Assembly (NCBI GenBank): GCA_903840435.1
Contig: CAIMFV010000045.1
Location: 1-64,000 of the forward strand
Reading direction: 5' to 3'
Length of the DNA: 64,000 nt
Origin: an uncultured Caulobacterales bacterium
Lineage (GTDB): Bacteria > Pseudomonadota > Alphaproteobacteria > Caulobacterales > Caulobacteraceae
Made by a program: the position numbers and the translations under genes. Below are positions 8,679-18,052 of the stretch, in pieces. How positions within the stretch are numbered: the stretch's first letter is position 1; each line of letters opens with the position of its first letter. Under the pieces are notes generated by a model that did no database searches, was not told the origin of the DNA, and saw nothing but the letters and a program-made list of their open reading frames with translations.

Positions 8679-9728
8679 ATGTCCCCACTTGCGACCACCG
8701 ACCTAACGCCAGCCTTCTTGCGCGGCCTGCCCAAGGCCGAATTGCACCTGCACATCGAAGGCAGTTTAGAACCGGAGCTGATGTTTGAATTGGCGCAGCG
8801 GAACAAGGTCACGCTGCCCTTTGCAACCGTCGAAGCGGTCCGCGCGGCCTATGCCTTTTCCAATCTGCAGGACTTTCTCGACATCTATTATCAAGGCGCG
8901 CAGGTCCTGCTGACCGAGCAAGACTTTCACGACTTAGCGCTGGCCTATTTTCGCCGCTTGCACGCCGATGGCGGGGTCTATGCGGAGATATTTTTCGACC
9001 CGCAAACGCACACCGATCGTGGTGTCAGCTTTGCGACCGTCATCGAAGGCTTGCGGGCGGGCATGGCGACCGCCGAGCGGGAGTTTAACATTCGATCCAA
9101 GCTCATCCTGTGCTTCCTGCGCCACCTGAGCGAAGCGGCGGCGCTGGAAACCTTAGAGGCCGCCAAACCTTGGGTGGACCGACTGGCGGGCGTGGGTCTC
9201 GATTCCTCCGAGCAAGGCTTCCCGCCCTCCAAGTTCACGCAAGCGTTCGCCGAGGCAGGCAGGCTGGGCTTAAAGCGCGTGGCCCACGCGGGCGAGGAAG
9301 GCCCGCCCGCCTATGTTGTGGAAGCGCTCGATCTGTTGCACGTCGACCGCATCGACCACGGCAATCGCGCGCTCGAAGACGAAGCCCTCACCGCGCGTTT
9401 GGTCAGGTCGGAAATGACCTTGACCGTCTGTCCGCTGTCAAACCTGAAACTTTGCGGCGTTCCCAACCTCGCCGTTCACCCGTTAAAGCGGATGCTGGAG
9501 CTTGGCCTAAAGGCGACGGTCAATTCTGATGATCCGGCCTATTTTGGCGGTTACCTGCTGGAAAACTATCAAGCCGTTGTTGATGCGCTGGGATTGACCC
9601 GCGCAGAGGTTCTGACGCTCGCCCGCAACAGCTTTACGGGCGCCTTTTTGACCCCGCAGGAAAAAGCCACCTATCTCGAAGCAATCGAGGCCTACTCGAT
9701 TGCCAATCCCTGCCTCACCCCCCTCTAG
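8679..9728 (+). CDS. adenine deaminase (adenosine deaminase superfamily)
   Basis: 349 residues of the metal-dependent adenosine/adenine deaminase family. Visible motifs: KAELHLHIEGSLEPEL (metal-binding HxH), a FFDPQTHTDRG stretch, GLDSSEQGFPPSKF, HAGEEGPPAYV, RIDHGNRALED and the metal-binding SDDPAYFGGY. The FFDPQTHTDRG and GLDSSE.G.PPSKF segments match, from memory, the bacterial adenine deaminase branch better than true adenosine deaminases, so adenine to hypoxanthine is the preferred call; adenosine deaminase (add) is the alternative. It is the last gene of the purine operon that starts at 6439 and is followed by a palindromic element before the convergent transporter gene. Confidence 0.85.
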   Translation: MSPLATTDLTPAFLRGLPKAELHLHIEGSLEPELMFELAQRNKVTLPFATVEAVRAAYAFSNLQDFLDIYYQGAQVLLTEQDFHDLALAYFRRLHADGGVYAEIFFDPQTHTDRGVSFATVIEGLRAGMATAEREFNIRSKLILCFLRHLSEAAALETLEAAKPWVDRLAGVGLDSSEQGFPPSKFTQAFAEAGRLGLKRVAHAGEEGPPAYVVEALDLLHVDRIDHGNRALEDEALTARLVRSEMTLTVCPLSNLKLCGVPNLAVHPLKRMLELGLKATVNSDDPAYFGGYLLENYQAVVDALGLTRAEVLTLARNSFTGAFLTPQEKATYLEAIEAYSIANPCLTPL

Positions 9729-9816
9729 GCGGGTGCCGGAACGCGATCAATCATCAGGCCGAGACGAGCGCGTTTCTCGATCAGATTGCATCAGATCGGC
9801 GCTCTATCGCTCTGAA

Positions 9817-9865
9817 TTTTCGCCTTTCTTTTCCGCCAACCGGTGTCCACTTGGTCGGGAAAGGC
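9817..9865 (-). repeat. palindromic intergenic mosaic element, copy A
   Basis: Read on the minus strand, this is a nested palindrome: outer arms GCCTTTC / GAAAGGC, inner arms CCGACCAA / TTGGCGG, around a core GTGGACACCGG, with GAAAA between inner and outer arms. It shares the blocks AAGTGGA, CCGGTT, GAAAAGA and CGAAAA, in the same order, with the element at 51033. It lies between convergent genes and abuts the stop of the MHS transporter gene. A second module, CGATC..GATCG around 9779-9800, follows. It resembles alphaproteobacterial intergenic mosaic repeats and may also terminate transcription. Confidence 0.65.
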
Positions 9866-9866
9866 T

Positions 9867-11513
9867 CTAGCTGTTCAGGTCCCGCCCTCGGGTTTCCGGA
9901 AGCAGGAAGATGAAGGCAAGCGTCGCCATCGCGCCAAAAATCACCGGATACCACAGGCCAAAATAGATATCGCCCTTGGCCACCACCATGGCGTAGGCCG
10001 TCGCAGGCAGGAAGCCACCGACCCAGCCCGTGCCAATGTGATAAGGTAGGCTGAGCGCGGTATAGCGCACCTTGGTCGGGAACAACTCAACCAGGCACGC
10101 CGCTTGCGGCCCATAGAGCGCCGTCGCCCCAACGGCGAACACCATCAAAACCGCATAGACCCGCCAAATGTCGATATGGGCGAGATCGGCGCCGACCGGA
10201 TAGCCCGCAGCTTTCAGCGCTGCCTTAATCTCAGTTTCGACCTTGGCCTTGACGGCCTTGGCCGCCTTTGGATCGAGTTTCCGGGCATCTTGCGACACGA
10301 CGATGGCATTGGCGACGCGCACCTGCGCAAGCGCGCCACGCGGGGCGGCCTCATTGGTGTAGGAAACGCCTGCCGTTGAGAGGACACTTTTGGCCATGTC
10401 GCAGGAGGAGCGGAACTGCGCCTTGCCGATCAGATCGAATTGCAACGAGCACTCGGAAGGGTCTGCCACGACCACGACCGGCGATTTAGCCTGAGCCGCC
10501 ACCAAGGCGGGATTGGCGGCCTCTGTGATCTGATGAAAACCCCAGAAGAGCGCAAGTGTCGCAAGCGCCGTGCCCGCCGTCATAACCGGTTTGCGCCCGA
10601 CCTTGTCTGACAACCAGCCAAAGAGGATGTAGAGCGGAGCCGAAGTCAGCACCATGGCGATCATCACCGTATTGACCACCGCACCCGGCGTCTTGATCAC
10701 CCGTTCGATGAAAAACTGGGCGTAGAAGAAGCTGCAATACCAGATCGCGCCCTGAGCAATCATCATCGAGAACAGGGCGATCAGCACCCGCTTTAGATTG
10801 GGCCAGTGCAGGAAGGAGTCGACATAGGGGCGCTCCGAGCGTCCGCCAGACTCTTTCAAGGCGGCGAATGACGGGCTCTCACTCAGCTTAAGCCGGATCC
10901 AGACGGATATGGCTAAGAGCGCGGCTGAGGCTAGGAAAGGTATCCGCCAGCCCCAATCGCCAAAAGCCGCCTCGCCCACCACGCTGCGCGTCAGCAGGGT
11001 CACCAAAAGGGCTGCGCTCAAGCCAATGGCGGCGGAGGTCTGAATAAAGCTGGTCATCAGGCCGCGATGGCCAACCTGAGCGTGCTCAGCCACATAGATG
11101 GCGGCGCCACCATATTCGCCGCCCAAAGCCACGCCTTGAACCATGCGCAAAAAGATGAAGGCGGCGGGAGACCATAGGCCGACCTGACTATATCCTGGCA
11201 AACAGCCGATGAGAAACGTCGCGCCGCCCATCAGGGTGACCGTGACCAAGAAGGCCCCCTTGCGGCCCATGCGGTCGCCGATCCGGCCGAAGATCAAGGC
11301 CCCAAGCGGGCGAAAGGCGAAGCCAGCGGCAAAGGCGCCTAGCGCAAAGAAATATCCCGCTGCCTCGGGCAGGCCGGTGGCGAAGGTTTTGGCAATGATG
11401 GCGGCGAGCGGCACAAAGACAAAAAAATCATACCATTCAAAGGCGGTCCCTGCGGCTGACGCGGTTACAACCAGCGCCATGGACGGCCCCGTCCTTTGCG
11501 TCGTCTCAGCCAT
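9867..11513 (-). CDS. MFS transporter of the metabolite:H+ symporter type with a large inserted loop domain
   Basis: 548 residues with 12 predicted membrane segments. Family marks: TAFEWYDFFVFV (TM1), FRPLGALIFGRIGDRMGRK (TM2-TM3 loop), GEYGGAAIYVAEHA and WRIPFL. Such carriers take up organic acids, betaine or proline with protons. Start at 11513 (MAETTQ) because an AGGGGAG lies about six bases upstream; the frame is open to 11549. Unusual: residues ~330-448, between TM9 and TM10, form a hydrophilic insert of about 120 residues containing Cys355 and Cys371. By topology this loop should face the periplasm, where the cysteines could form a disulfide. The substrate is unknown. The gene stands alone, convergent with the purine operon. 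Confidence 0.88.
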   Translation of the reverse strand: MAETTQRTGPSMALVVTASAAGTAFEWYDFFVFVPLAAIIAKTFATGLPEAAGYFFALGAFAAGFAFRPLGALIFGRIGDRMGRKGAFLVTVTLMGGATFLIGCLPGYSQVGLWSPAAFIFLRMVQGVALGGEYGGAAIYVAEHAQVGHRGLMTSFIQTSAAIGLSAALLVTLLTRSVVGEAAFGDWGWRIPFLASAALLAISVWIRLKLSESPSFAALKESGGRSERPYVDSFLHWPNLKRVLIALFSMMIAQGAIWYCSFFYAQFFIERVIKTPGAVVNTVMIAMVLTSAPLYILFGWLSDKVGRKPVMTAGTALATLALFWGFHQITEAANPALVAAQAKSPVVVVADPSECSLQFDLIGKAQFRSSCDMAKSVLSTAGVSYTNEAAPRGALAQVRVANAIVVSQDARKLDPKAAKAVKAKVETEIKAALKAAGYPVGADLAHIDIWRVYAVLMVFAVGATALYGPQAACLVELFPTKVRYTALSLPYHIGTGWVGGFLPATAYAMVVAKGDIYFGLWYPVIFGAMATLAFIFLLPETRGRDLNS

Positions 11514-11694
11514 TCCAGCTCCCCTCATTCTCGCCCGCGCGCAGCGCAACCCTGCCCGCGACCCCGAGTTTGTCTTTGAAGATCAGAGTTAGGCTATGGA
11601 CCGCTGGCTTGTCCAGTGAGGCACGCGTCCTGTTGGGCAAAGCCGTGGCTTCGGCCCATCAATTACGCAACGCCCGACCCGGCCAAGGCCGCGC

Positions 11695-13926
11695 TTAAAT
11701 GTCGCGGCTTAGGCCAAAATAGAGCGCCCGACGCGCGCCATATTGCGGCGCGCCGACACCGACGCCGGTTCCATCGCGAATTTCATAGACCTTGTCGAAG
11801 GCATTGATCAGATCGACCCGCGCCGCCCAGGTCCCTAATTTTGACAGCGTAAAGCTGCGATTGGCGGAGAAATTGACGACCGGATAACCGGGAAGCGCAG
11901 CGCCATTTGGCACGACGCCTTCGCGGCGAAGTCCAGAGCCATAGATGAGATCGGTGGACAGCGTCGTGTTGGCCACCTTGAAGCTCGCACCGGCCGATCC
12001 AGTGAGTTTCTGTTCATGGTCGAGATAGATGAAATGGTTGGCAATATAGGCCAACTTATCCGGCGTAAAATTGAATTGGCTGGAGACAATATTTCGACCG
12101 CGCGCCATGCCATAGGCAAGGTTGGCATAGATTTGAAGTTTTCCGCGCGAATAGGTGGTGGAAAGCTCTTCACCGTATTGCAAGCCGTCTTGATAGTTGA
12201 ACGGCGTCAAGATGATCGGCGCGCCAAATTGTCCCTCGTCGATGAGATGACGCGAGCGTTTGTAATAGGTGTCAAGACCGACGGTGAACCCTTTGAAAAA
12301 AGTCTTTTCCGCACCGATGTCGAAATAGTCGGCGCGCTCGGCATAGGGCGCGTCATCGATGGTGATCGGGACGGCGGCTGTGGTATTGACAAATTTCTGT
12401 ACTGAAGCCGCCGCAATCAATTCAAACGGCGGCGGCGTGAAATAACGCGAATAGCCCACGTGCACGCTTAAGGTGCGGTCAGGTTTCCAGACGAGGTTTA
12501 GCCGTGGGCTGAGCTGATCTTCCCGCCGGGCCCCGTTGAAGAGATCGTAACGCAGACCGTAGTTGAGCGTCAGGCCCTGAGCGAGCGCCCATTCGTCTTG
12601 CAGGTAGGCGCTGTAGGTTTGCGCCGTGGACGCCGAACCATCAGGCACGCCAATCGGCTGGTCTGCCACTTGGCTGCCTGCCGAGGCACCCGCTGCTTGC
12701 AAGGCAATCACTTCGGACTGGGTTCGACTGGTCGAGCGGTCAAACTGTAAGATGACGCCACTTCGGAGCTTGTGACTGTCGTTCAGCCGATACACGGCTT
12801 CTGCCTGTAATCCCGCCGCCACATCGGTCTTAAAGGCGGCTTGCGAAATGCCGTTGAACAGGATGTCGCCAATCTCATCCGGGGCATAGTTCAGGCTGGA
12901 ATAACGGGCAAACAGCGAGACCTGTGTGGTCAACTGGTCGCGCGACGTCAGCAGGCTGGCGACCGCATAATGGGTGATCTCGCGTTGGGTCTCGTTCAAG
13001 GCGGAACTGGCGTAGGTTGTGCGCCCATCAACATTCAAAGCTGTGGTGGTTTGCTGCCCCACCACGTTCGAGCCACCCGTCAAGTCGACCGCCGTTAGAG
13101 TGATGCTGGGGAGTGCATTGGGAAGATCGGGAATCTGGAACCGTTGCACCGACGTGCCAAAAATGAAGGCAAGGCGCGTTTCGTCGTTAAGAACTCGCTC
13201 CAGATAAGCAAAACCGGCCAACTGCTCCGTCCGATCATGGAGAGGGTTGGCGCTGGCGTCCGGGCTTTCAATCCCAAGCGTGTTCTGCTTCCACGACAGG
13301 GAGACAAAGCCGTTCCACGGACCTTGCGAAAAGCCGTACTCGACGCTCGGCTCAATGTCTTGGTGCGATCCGCCATAAAGGCTGACCGTTCCGGAATTGT
13401 CGAAAGACGTCTTGGTGGAGATGTCAACAATCCCCGCCGTGCGCAGGCCGTATTGCGCCGGGAGCGCGCCGGTGATCAGCGCCACCTTACCCGCCAGCCT
13501 TGGGCTTAGGGCTTGGCTGAAGACGCTCAGGCCCTCGGGCAAAATGACACCATTCAACCGAAATTGCAGACCATTATGCTCGCCGCGCACGTGCAACTGG
13601 CCAAAGCTATCTTGCGCCACACCCGGCGCTTGCAGAATCACTTCATTGAGCGAGGCATTTTCTCCGCCCGGCAAGGCTTGCAGGGCGGCCTGATCCATCG
13701 TGTAGACAGAGGCGCCAAGTCCAGGCTGAATCTGATCCCGCGCAGCGTTCAGCTTGGCATTGACCTGGACGGCGGCAACCGTGGTTGCGTCGGTGGAGCC
13801 TTCTGCCAAGGCCCATGAGGCGCTCGAAATCGCAAGGCAACCCAAGGCCACACCGCACAACCATCGACCGGCAGCAGTCGTCGAGGGGCGGACCCACTTC
13901 TGCATCTGATACCCGTAAAAACTCAA
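11695..13926 (-). CDS. TonB-dependent outer-membrane receptor
   Basis: 743 residues (736 if the ATG at 13905 is used). A signal peptide ends near residue 41 (SASWALA). It is followed by a possible TonB box around TVAAVQVNA, a plug domain (~60-190) with LNEVILQAPGVAQDSFGQLHVRGEHNGLQ-type motifs, and a long beta-barrel with alternating aromatic residues such as EWALAQGLTLNYGLRYDLFN. The barrel ends in ALYFGLSRDI, with a terminal Ile rather than the usual aromatic residue. It imports a scarce ligand across the outer membrane using TonB energy. Neighbours (M20 peptidase, MHS transporter) hint at a peptide or organic-acid ligand, but this is weak evidence. No regulator or FecR-type partner is adjacent. 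Confidence 0.92.
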   Translation of the reverse strand: MSFYGYQMQKWVRPSTTAAGRWLCGVALGCLAISSASWALAEGSTDATTVAAVQVNAKLNAARDQIQPGLGASVYTMDQAALQALPGGENASLNEVILQAPGVAQDSFGQLHVRGEHNGLQFRLNGVILPEGLSVFSQALSPRLAGKVALITGALPAQYGLRTAGIVDISTKTSFDNSGTVSLYGGSHQDIEPSVEYGFSQGPWNGFVSLSWKQNTLGIESPDASANPLHDRTEQLAGFAYLERVLNDETRLAFIFGTSVQRFQIPDLPNALPSITLTAVDLTGGSNVVGQQTTTALNVDGRTTYASSALNETQREITHYAVASLLTSRDQLTTQVSLFARYSSLNYAPDEIGDILFNGISQAAFKTDVAAGLQAEAVYRLNDSHKLRSGVILQFDRSTSRTQSEVIALQAAGASAGSQVADQPIGVPDGSASTAQTYSAYLQDEWALAQGLTLNYGLRYDLFNGARREDQLSPRLNLVWKPDRTLSVHVGYSRYFTPPPFELIAAASVQKFVNTTAAVPITIDDAPYAERADYFDIGAEKTFFKGFTVGLDTYYKRSRHLIDEGQFGAPIILTPFNYQDGLQYGEELSTTYSRGKLQIYANLAYGMARGRNIVSSQFNFTPDKLAYIANHFIYLDHEQKLTGSAGASFKVANTTLSTDLIYGSGLRREGVVPNGAALPGYPVVNFSANRSFTLSKLGTWAARVDLINAFDKVYEIRDGTGVGVGAPQYGARRALYFGLSRDI

Positions 13927-14065
13927 AACACTCTAGCCTATGACGCGACGCCCTGGCCTTAACGGAGGTCAAGGAAGGGAGGACCGCTTAAAGCAAGTCT
14001 CCTAGCGAGCGATTAAGGCCAAGACGGGGCGATGCGAGATCAGTTTGGCGGCAACGGCGGATTGC

Positions 14066-15484
14066 CTATTTTCCCATCGCATAAGCCTGGACCAGGGCAA
14101 ACATGAAGTCACGGCCCTTATAGAGCGACCCAACGCGAATCCGCTCATTCAGTCCGTGCACGCCATTTCCGTCGGGGTCGCCAAAGAGGCCCGACACGCC
14201 ATAGGTGGGAATTCCAACCGGGGTTAAGAATGCGCCATCTGTGGCGCCGGGTTGCAAGACGGGAATGATCGGCACGCCCGGCCACATCTTGGCCTCAAGG
14301 GCTTCAATCGGCTGCATGATTTCCGGCGTCAGCGGCGGCGGGGATTTCGACACCTCACTGCGTGCGCCCAAGGTGATCACCTTGACCTCCGGATCGGCGG
14401 CGAGAGACGCCAAGGTGTCGCGGACCTGATCGACGGTTGTTCCGGGGAAGATGCGGCAATTGATATTGGCCCGCGCCCGTTGTGGAAGCGCATTGGTGGC
14501 GTGACCGGCCTCCAGCATGGTGGCGACACAGGTCGTATGCAGCATGCCATTATAGCCGGGATCGGCGGCAATGACGGCGGCTGCCTTGGCATCGCTGGGA
14601 TCCTTGGCAAAGGCGGTCATAGCCGCGCCCATTTCACCACCCACCACAGGCGCCATCCTGGCGAAAAACGTCCGCGAGGCGTCAGTCGTCGCTATCGGGA
14701 ACTCGTACTGGCTGATCCGCGTCAGAGCCCCGGCCAAATGATAAATGGCATTGTTCTTGGTCGGGCGCGACGAGTGGCCGCCGGGATTGGTCACTTCCAA
14801 ACGGTAGTCTTGCGGAAACTTCTCGCCCGCCTGCACATCAAACACCAAGGGCTTGCCATTGGCGTCCAACCGACCCCCCGCCCCCTCGTTCAGGGCGAAG
14901 GCCGCATCAATCAGCGCGCGCTCATGGCTGGCCAGAAAGCCCGCGCCGTTAAAGGCGCTGGCGGTTTCTTCGCCACAGGTCAGGGCCATCTTGACGTCGC
15001 GGCGCGGCACAAATCCCGATTGCTTGAAGCGGATGAGGGTGTCGGTCCAGACTGCAGCTTGCGCCTTGTCGTCAGAGGCACCGCGGGCATAGAAATAGCC
15101 CCCCTCCTCAATCAGGGTGAAGGGATCGCGCACCCAATCCTCGCGCTTGGCCTCGACCACGTCAATATGGGCGAGCAACAGCATGGGCCGCGCCTTTGGG
15201 TCTGAGCCATGCAGGACCGCCACCAAGCCACCCTCTTTCGGATGGCCGTCGGCCGCGAAAGTGTGCAGGTCAGCCTCTGGAAAACCGGCCCCTTTTAAAC
15301 GAGCCGCCATCTTGGCCGCAGCCTCGGTACAACTGCCAGACGAGAGGGTGGTATTGGTTTCGACCAATTCCTTATAGAGCGCGCGGAACGCAACTTGGTC
15401 GGGGCGCAGGGCGGGGACTTCGGCGCTTGCCGCCGATGACAAGAATAGAAAGGCTGAAGAGAAAAGCGCTAGTTTCCGTATCAC
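14066..15484 (-). CDS. exported M20 family metallopeptidase
   Basis: 472 residues from the GTG at 15484, the start that yields a proper signal peptide (IRKLALFSSAFLFLSSAASA, cleavage near residue 21); the longer frame to 15658 gives no sensible N-terminus. Zinc ligands of the M20 family are visible: H106 in LLAHIDVVEA, D138/D139 in GASDDKAQ and the E172-E173 pair in CGEETAS. A lid/dimerisation domain with GGHSSRPTKNNAIYHLA follows. Family members remove amino acids from dipeptides or act as carboxypeptidases; the export signal places this one in the periplasm. It is upstream of the TonB receptor on the same strand (139-base gap) and divergent from the formaldehyde dehydrogenase gene. Confidence 0.9.
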   Translation of the reverse strand: MIRKLALFSSAFLFLSSAASAEVPALRPDQVAFRALYKELVETNTTLSSGSCTEAAAKMAARLKGAGFPEADLHTFAADGHPKEGGLVAVLHGSDPKARPMLLLAHIDVVEAKREDWVRDPFTLIEEGGYFYARGASDDKAQAAVWTDTLIRFKQSGFVPRRDVKMALTCGEETASAFNGAGFLASHERALIDAAFALNEGAGGRLDANGKPLVFDVQAGEKFPQDYRLEVTNPGGHSSRPTKNNAIYHLAGALTRISQYEFPIATTDASRTFFARMAPVVGGEMGAAMTAFAKDPSDAKAAAVIAADPGYNGMLHTTCVATMLEAGHATNALPQRARANINCRIFPGTTVDQVRDTLASLAADPEVKVITLGARSEVSKSPPPLTPEIMQPIEALEAKMWPGVPIIPVLQPGATDGAFLTPVGIPTYGVSGLFGDPDGNGVHGLNERIRVGSLYKGRDFMFALVQAYAMGK

Positions 15485-15682
15485 CTGGTTCGCCCCGTCA
15501 AAAATTCGTCGATCAATACAGCTTAGCAAAAAATCATGCGGGTCAAGCGGTGTGAAGACCGCAAAGTGATGCTCGATGCCCGTCTGACCAAAAAATCCAT
15601 TCACGAGACAGACGCATGCTGGCGCAGGGCACAGGGGACGTCTAAAACCGAGGTTCAAGCCGCCCTAGAAAAGAGCTCCCCG

Positions 15683-16789
15683 ATGAAGACCACCGCCGCC
15701 GTCGCCTTTGAAGCGGGCCAACCGTTGCAAATTGAAACCCTGGACTTGGACGGCCCCAAGGCGGGCGAGGTCCTGGTGGAGATCAAGGCGACAGGGGTTT
15801 GCCACACAGACGCCTTCACCCTGTCCGGCGGCGATCCCGAGGGCCTTTTCCCCTCCGTGCTCGGCCATGAGGGCGCGGGCGTCGTGGTGGAGGTGGGTGC
15901 AGGCGTCACCTCCGTCGCGGTCGGCGACCACGTGATTCCGCTCTACACGCCGGAATGCCGCAATTGTAAGTTCTGCCTGTCGGGACGGACCAATCTGTGC
16001 GTCGCCATCCGCGCCACCCAGGGCAAGGGCGTCATGCCCGATGGAACCAGCCGCTTTTCGTATAAGGGCAAGCCCGTCTTTCACTATATGGGCTGCTCGA
16101 CCTTTTCCAACTATACGGTCCTGCCAGAGATCGCGCTCGCCAAGGTGCGCAAAGACGCGCCGTTCGACAAGATTTGTTACATTGGCTGCGGTGTGACCAC
16201 GGGCGTAGGCGCGGTGATCAATACGGCCAAGGTCCGCCCAGGTTCGACGGTTGCGGTTTTTGGCCTCGGCGGCATTGGGCTCAATGTGGTGCAGGGCGCG
16301 CGCATGGTCGGCGCCGACATGATTATCGGGGTCGACCTGAACCCCGAGCGCGAAGCCTTAGGCCGCCAGTTCGGCATGACCCACTTCATCAATCCAAAGA
16401 CAACGCCCGACGTGGTGGGCGCCATCCAGGCCTTGACCGAGTGGGGCGTCGACTATTCCTTTGAGTGCATCGGCAATGTCGGCGTCATGCGTCAGGCGCT
16501 TGAATGTTGCCATCGCGGTTGGGGCGAAAGCGTCATTATTGGCGTTGCTGGCGCCGGGCAGGAAATCTCCACCCGCCCCTTCCAACTGGTGACCGGACGG
16601 GTGTGGAAGGGCTCGGCCTTCGGCGGCGCCAAGGGTCGGACGGACGTGCCAAATATTGTCGACTGGTACATGGACGGCAAGATCAATATTGATGACCTGA
16701 TTACCCACGTCCTGCCCCTCTCCGACATCAACAAGGCTTTTGACCTGATGCATCACGGCGAAAGCATACGAACCGTTGTGACCTTTTAA
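15683..16789 (+). CDS. frmA: S-(hydroxymethyl)glutathione dehydrogenase / class III alcohol dehydrogenase
   Basis: 368 residues, the normal length for glutathione-dependent formaldehyde dehydrogenase. Catalytic zinc ligands C40 ([12 protein letters not shown]) and H62 (GHEGAGVV) and the four structural-zinc cysteines C92, C95, C98 and C106 (ECRNCKFC...C) are present; the NAD fold shows [10 protein letters not shown]. It oxidises the spontaneous formaldehyde-glutathione adduct to S-formylglutathione in the cytoplasm. The ATG at 15683 gives the standard family start [12 protein letters not shown]; an open frame runs 49 codons further upstream but is not conserved-looking. No frmB (S-formylglutathione hydrolase) or frmR regulator is adjacent. 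Confidence 0.95.
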   Translation: MKTTAAVAFEAGQPLQIETLDLDGPKAGEVLVEIKATGVCHTDAFTLSGGDPEGLFPSVLGHEGAGVVVEVGAGVTSVAVGDHVIPLYTPECRNCKFCLSGRTNLCVAIRATQGKGVMPDGTSRFSYKGKPVFHYMGCSTFSNYTVLPEIALAKVRKDAPFDKICYIGCGVTTGVGAVINTAKVRPGSTVAVFGLGGIGLNVVQGARMVGADMIIGVDLNPEREALGRQFGMTHFINPKTTPDVVGAIQALTEWGVDYSFECIGNVGVMRQALECCHRGWGESVIIGVAGAGQEISTRPFQLVTGRVWKGSAFGGAKGRTDVPNIVDWYMDGKINIDDLITHVLPLSDINKAFDLMHHGESIRTVVTF

Positions 16790-16809
16790 GGTCTGAGCCG
16801 CCGCCGCCC

Positions 16810-18009
16810 TCAAATCGCCGGGATGCGGCGGCGAAATAGCCGTAGGACCAAGGCCAGCGCCAAACAGACCCCGCCGCTGATCAGGGCGTCGGCGGCGAAG
16901 CTTCCGACCACGCCGTGGAAGCTATAGGCGTGACCGTCTATGACCTGCATATAGGTTAGGGGCACGGCGCTAGCCGCTAACATCATCCCAACCTGTGTGG
17001 AGGCGAGCGGATCATCGTCGGAGAGTGTGCGTAGCATGATCAGGTTCGACACCGAAAATGCCGCCGCTTGAAACACATTTTCGCCCAGCAGGGCCAAGGC
17101 AAAGCTGATGGGATTGCGCGGCGCGAGGATCAGGGCGAGCGAAAAGATCGCTCCCGTTCCCCCAACCAACAGATAGAGCGTGCGTGGCGCGATCCGCGTG
17201 CTGATGCGCGGAATGAGGAGGCTGCCCACTAGCCCCGCCACAGTAACGCCCGCACCGCCAAGCAGGGAGACGAGCCGCTCTGAGGTATTGAAGTCGCGGC
17301 CAAATCCGCCCAGCGCATTGGTCAAGGCAAAGGCGGTCGCTGGGCTGACGAACAGCATCAGGGTCCAAAGCACGCTTGGCTTTTTCAACACGCTGCCCAC
17401 ATCGCGGGCGAAATTCGCAAACGACTCGCTGGCCAGCCGCCCGTCGGCAGGCGGACAGTCGATGACAAGAAACAGCGGCGCGGTCATCAGAATAAGGCCT
17501 GCTATGACCCCGGCCCCCACCGGATAGGGCAGGTCGCGTAAGAGGGGGATGGCGAGGACGGCGATCCCGCCGCCGCTGGCAATATTAATGGCGGCAAACC
17601 AGGCTCCGAGCCGGTTCTTCTCCGTCGAGGCAACGAAATTGCCGAACCAGCCGCCTGCCGCTGCACAGACAAGAAAGGCGCACAGGCTGGAGCCAAAAAA
17701 TAGCGGCGCCAGAACCGCGACGTGCTTTTCCAGCATCAGGACCGCGAAGGTGCTTAAGGCGCACAGGCAGGTCAGTCCAAGCGCATAGGTCTTGCGGCTG
17801 AAGCGCCAATCGAGGATCGGCGACAGGAGAAAGCTAAAAAATCCAGCCGCCAAGGCAAGCGCGGTGATGTGGGAGATGGTTTGTTCTGGGACGTGATCGC
17901 CAGAGAGAAGCTGAGGCATGGTGATCAAGGTCACCCCCCCATTGATGCCGAGCGGTAAAAAGCCAAAGCCCAAGAGCCAGGTCGGCGGTGCGGCAAGGCC
18001 TTTGGGCAT
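16810..18009 (-). CDS. MFS transporter, function unassigned
   Basis: 399 residues with about 12 hydrophobic segments. N-terminus GLAAPPTWLLGFGFLPLG and a conserved-looking SPILDWRFSRKTYALG loop between TM2 and TM3, reminiscent of AmpG-like/PAT-type MFS proteins, but no diagnostic substrate motif is recognisable. Start chosen at the ATG at 18009 because AAGGA lies eight bases upstream; the ATG at 18018 would have its Shine-Dalgarno directly abutting, and the frame opens at a TTG at 18027. It lies downstream of the GMC oxidoreductase gene on the same strand, with a perfect palindrome in the 60-base gap that may be an operator for this gene. Confidence 0.8.
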   Translation of the reverse strand: MPKGLAAPPTWLLGFGFLPLGINGGVTLITMPQLLSGDHVPEQTISHITALALAAGFFSFLLSPILDWRFSRKTYALGLTCLCALSTFAVLMLEKHVAVLAPLFFGSSLCAFLVCAAAGGWFGNFVASTEKNRLGAWFAAINIASGGGIAVLAIPLLRDLPYPVGAGVIAGLILMTAPLFLVIDCPPADGRLASESFANFARDVGSVLKKPSVLWTLMLFVSPATAFALTNALGGFGRDFNTSERLVSLLGGAGVTVAGLVGSLLIPRISTRIAPRTLYLLVGGTGAIFSLALILAPRNPISFALALLGENVFQAAAFSVSNLIMLRTLSDDDPLASTQVGMMLAASAVPLTYMQVIDGHAYSFHGVVGSFAADALISGGVCLALALVLRLFRRRIPAI

Positions 18010-18052
18010 GTATTTCATCCTTCTCAAGTCTCACCTTGCGGCGGAGGTAATT

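Noticed and set aside
14252-15205. Open frame of 317 codons on the plus strand
   Set aside because: It lies entirely antisense to the M20 peptidase gene, which has a signal peptide and zinc ligands; the frame has no recognisable motif and is a product of high GC content.
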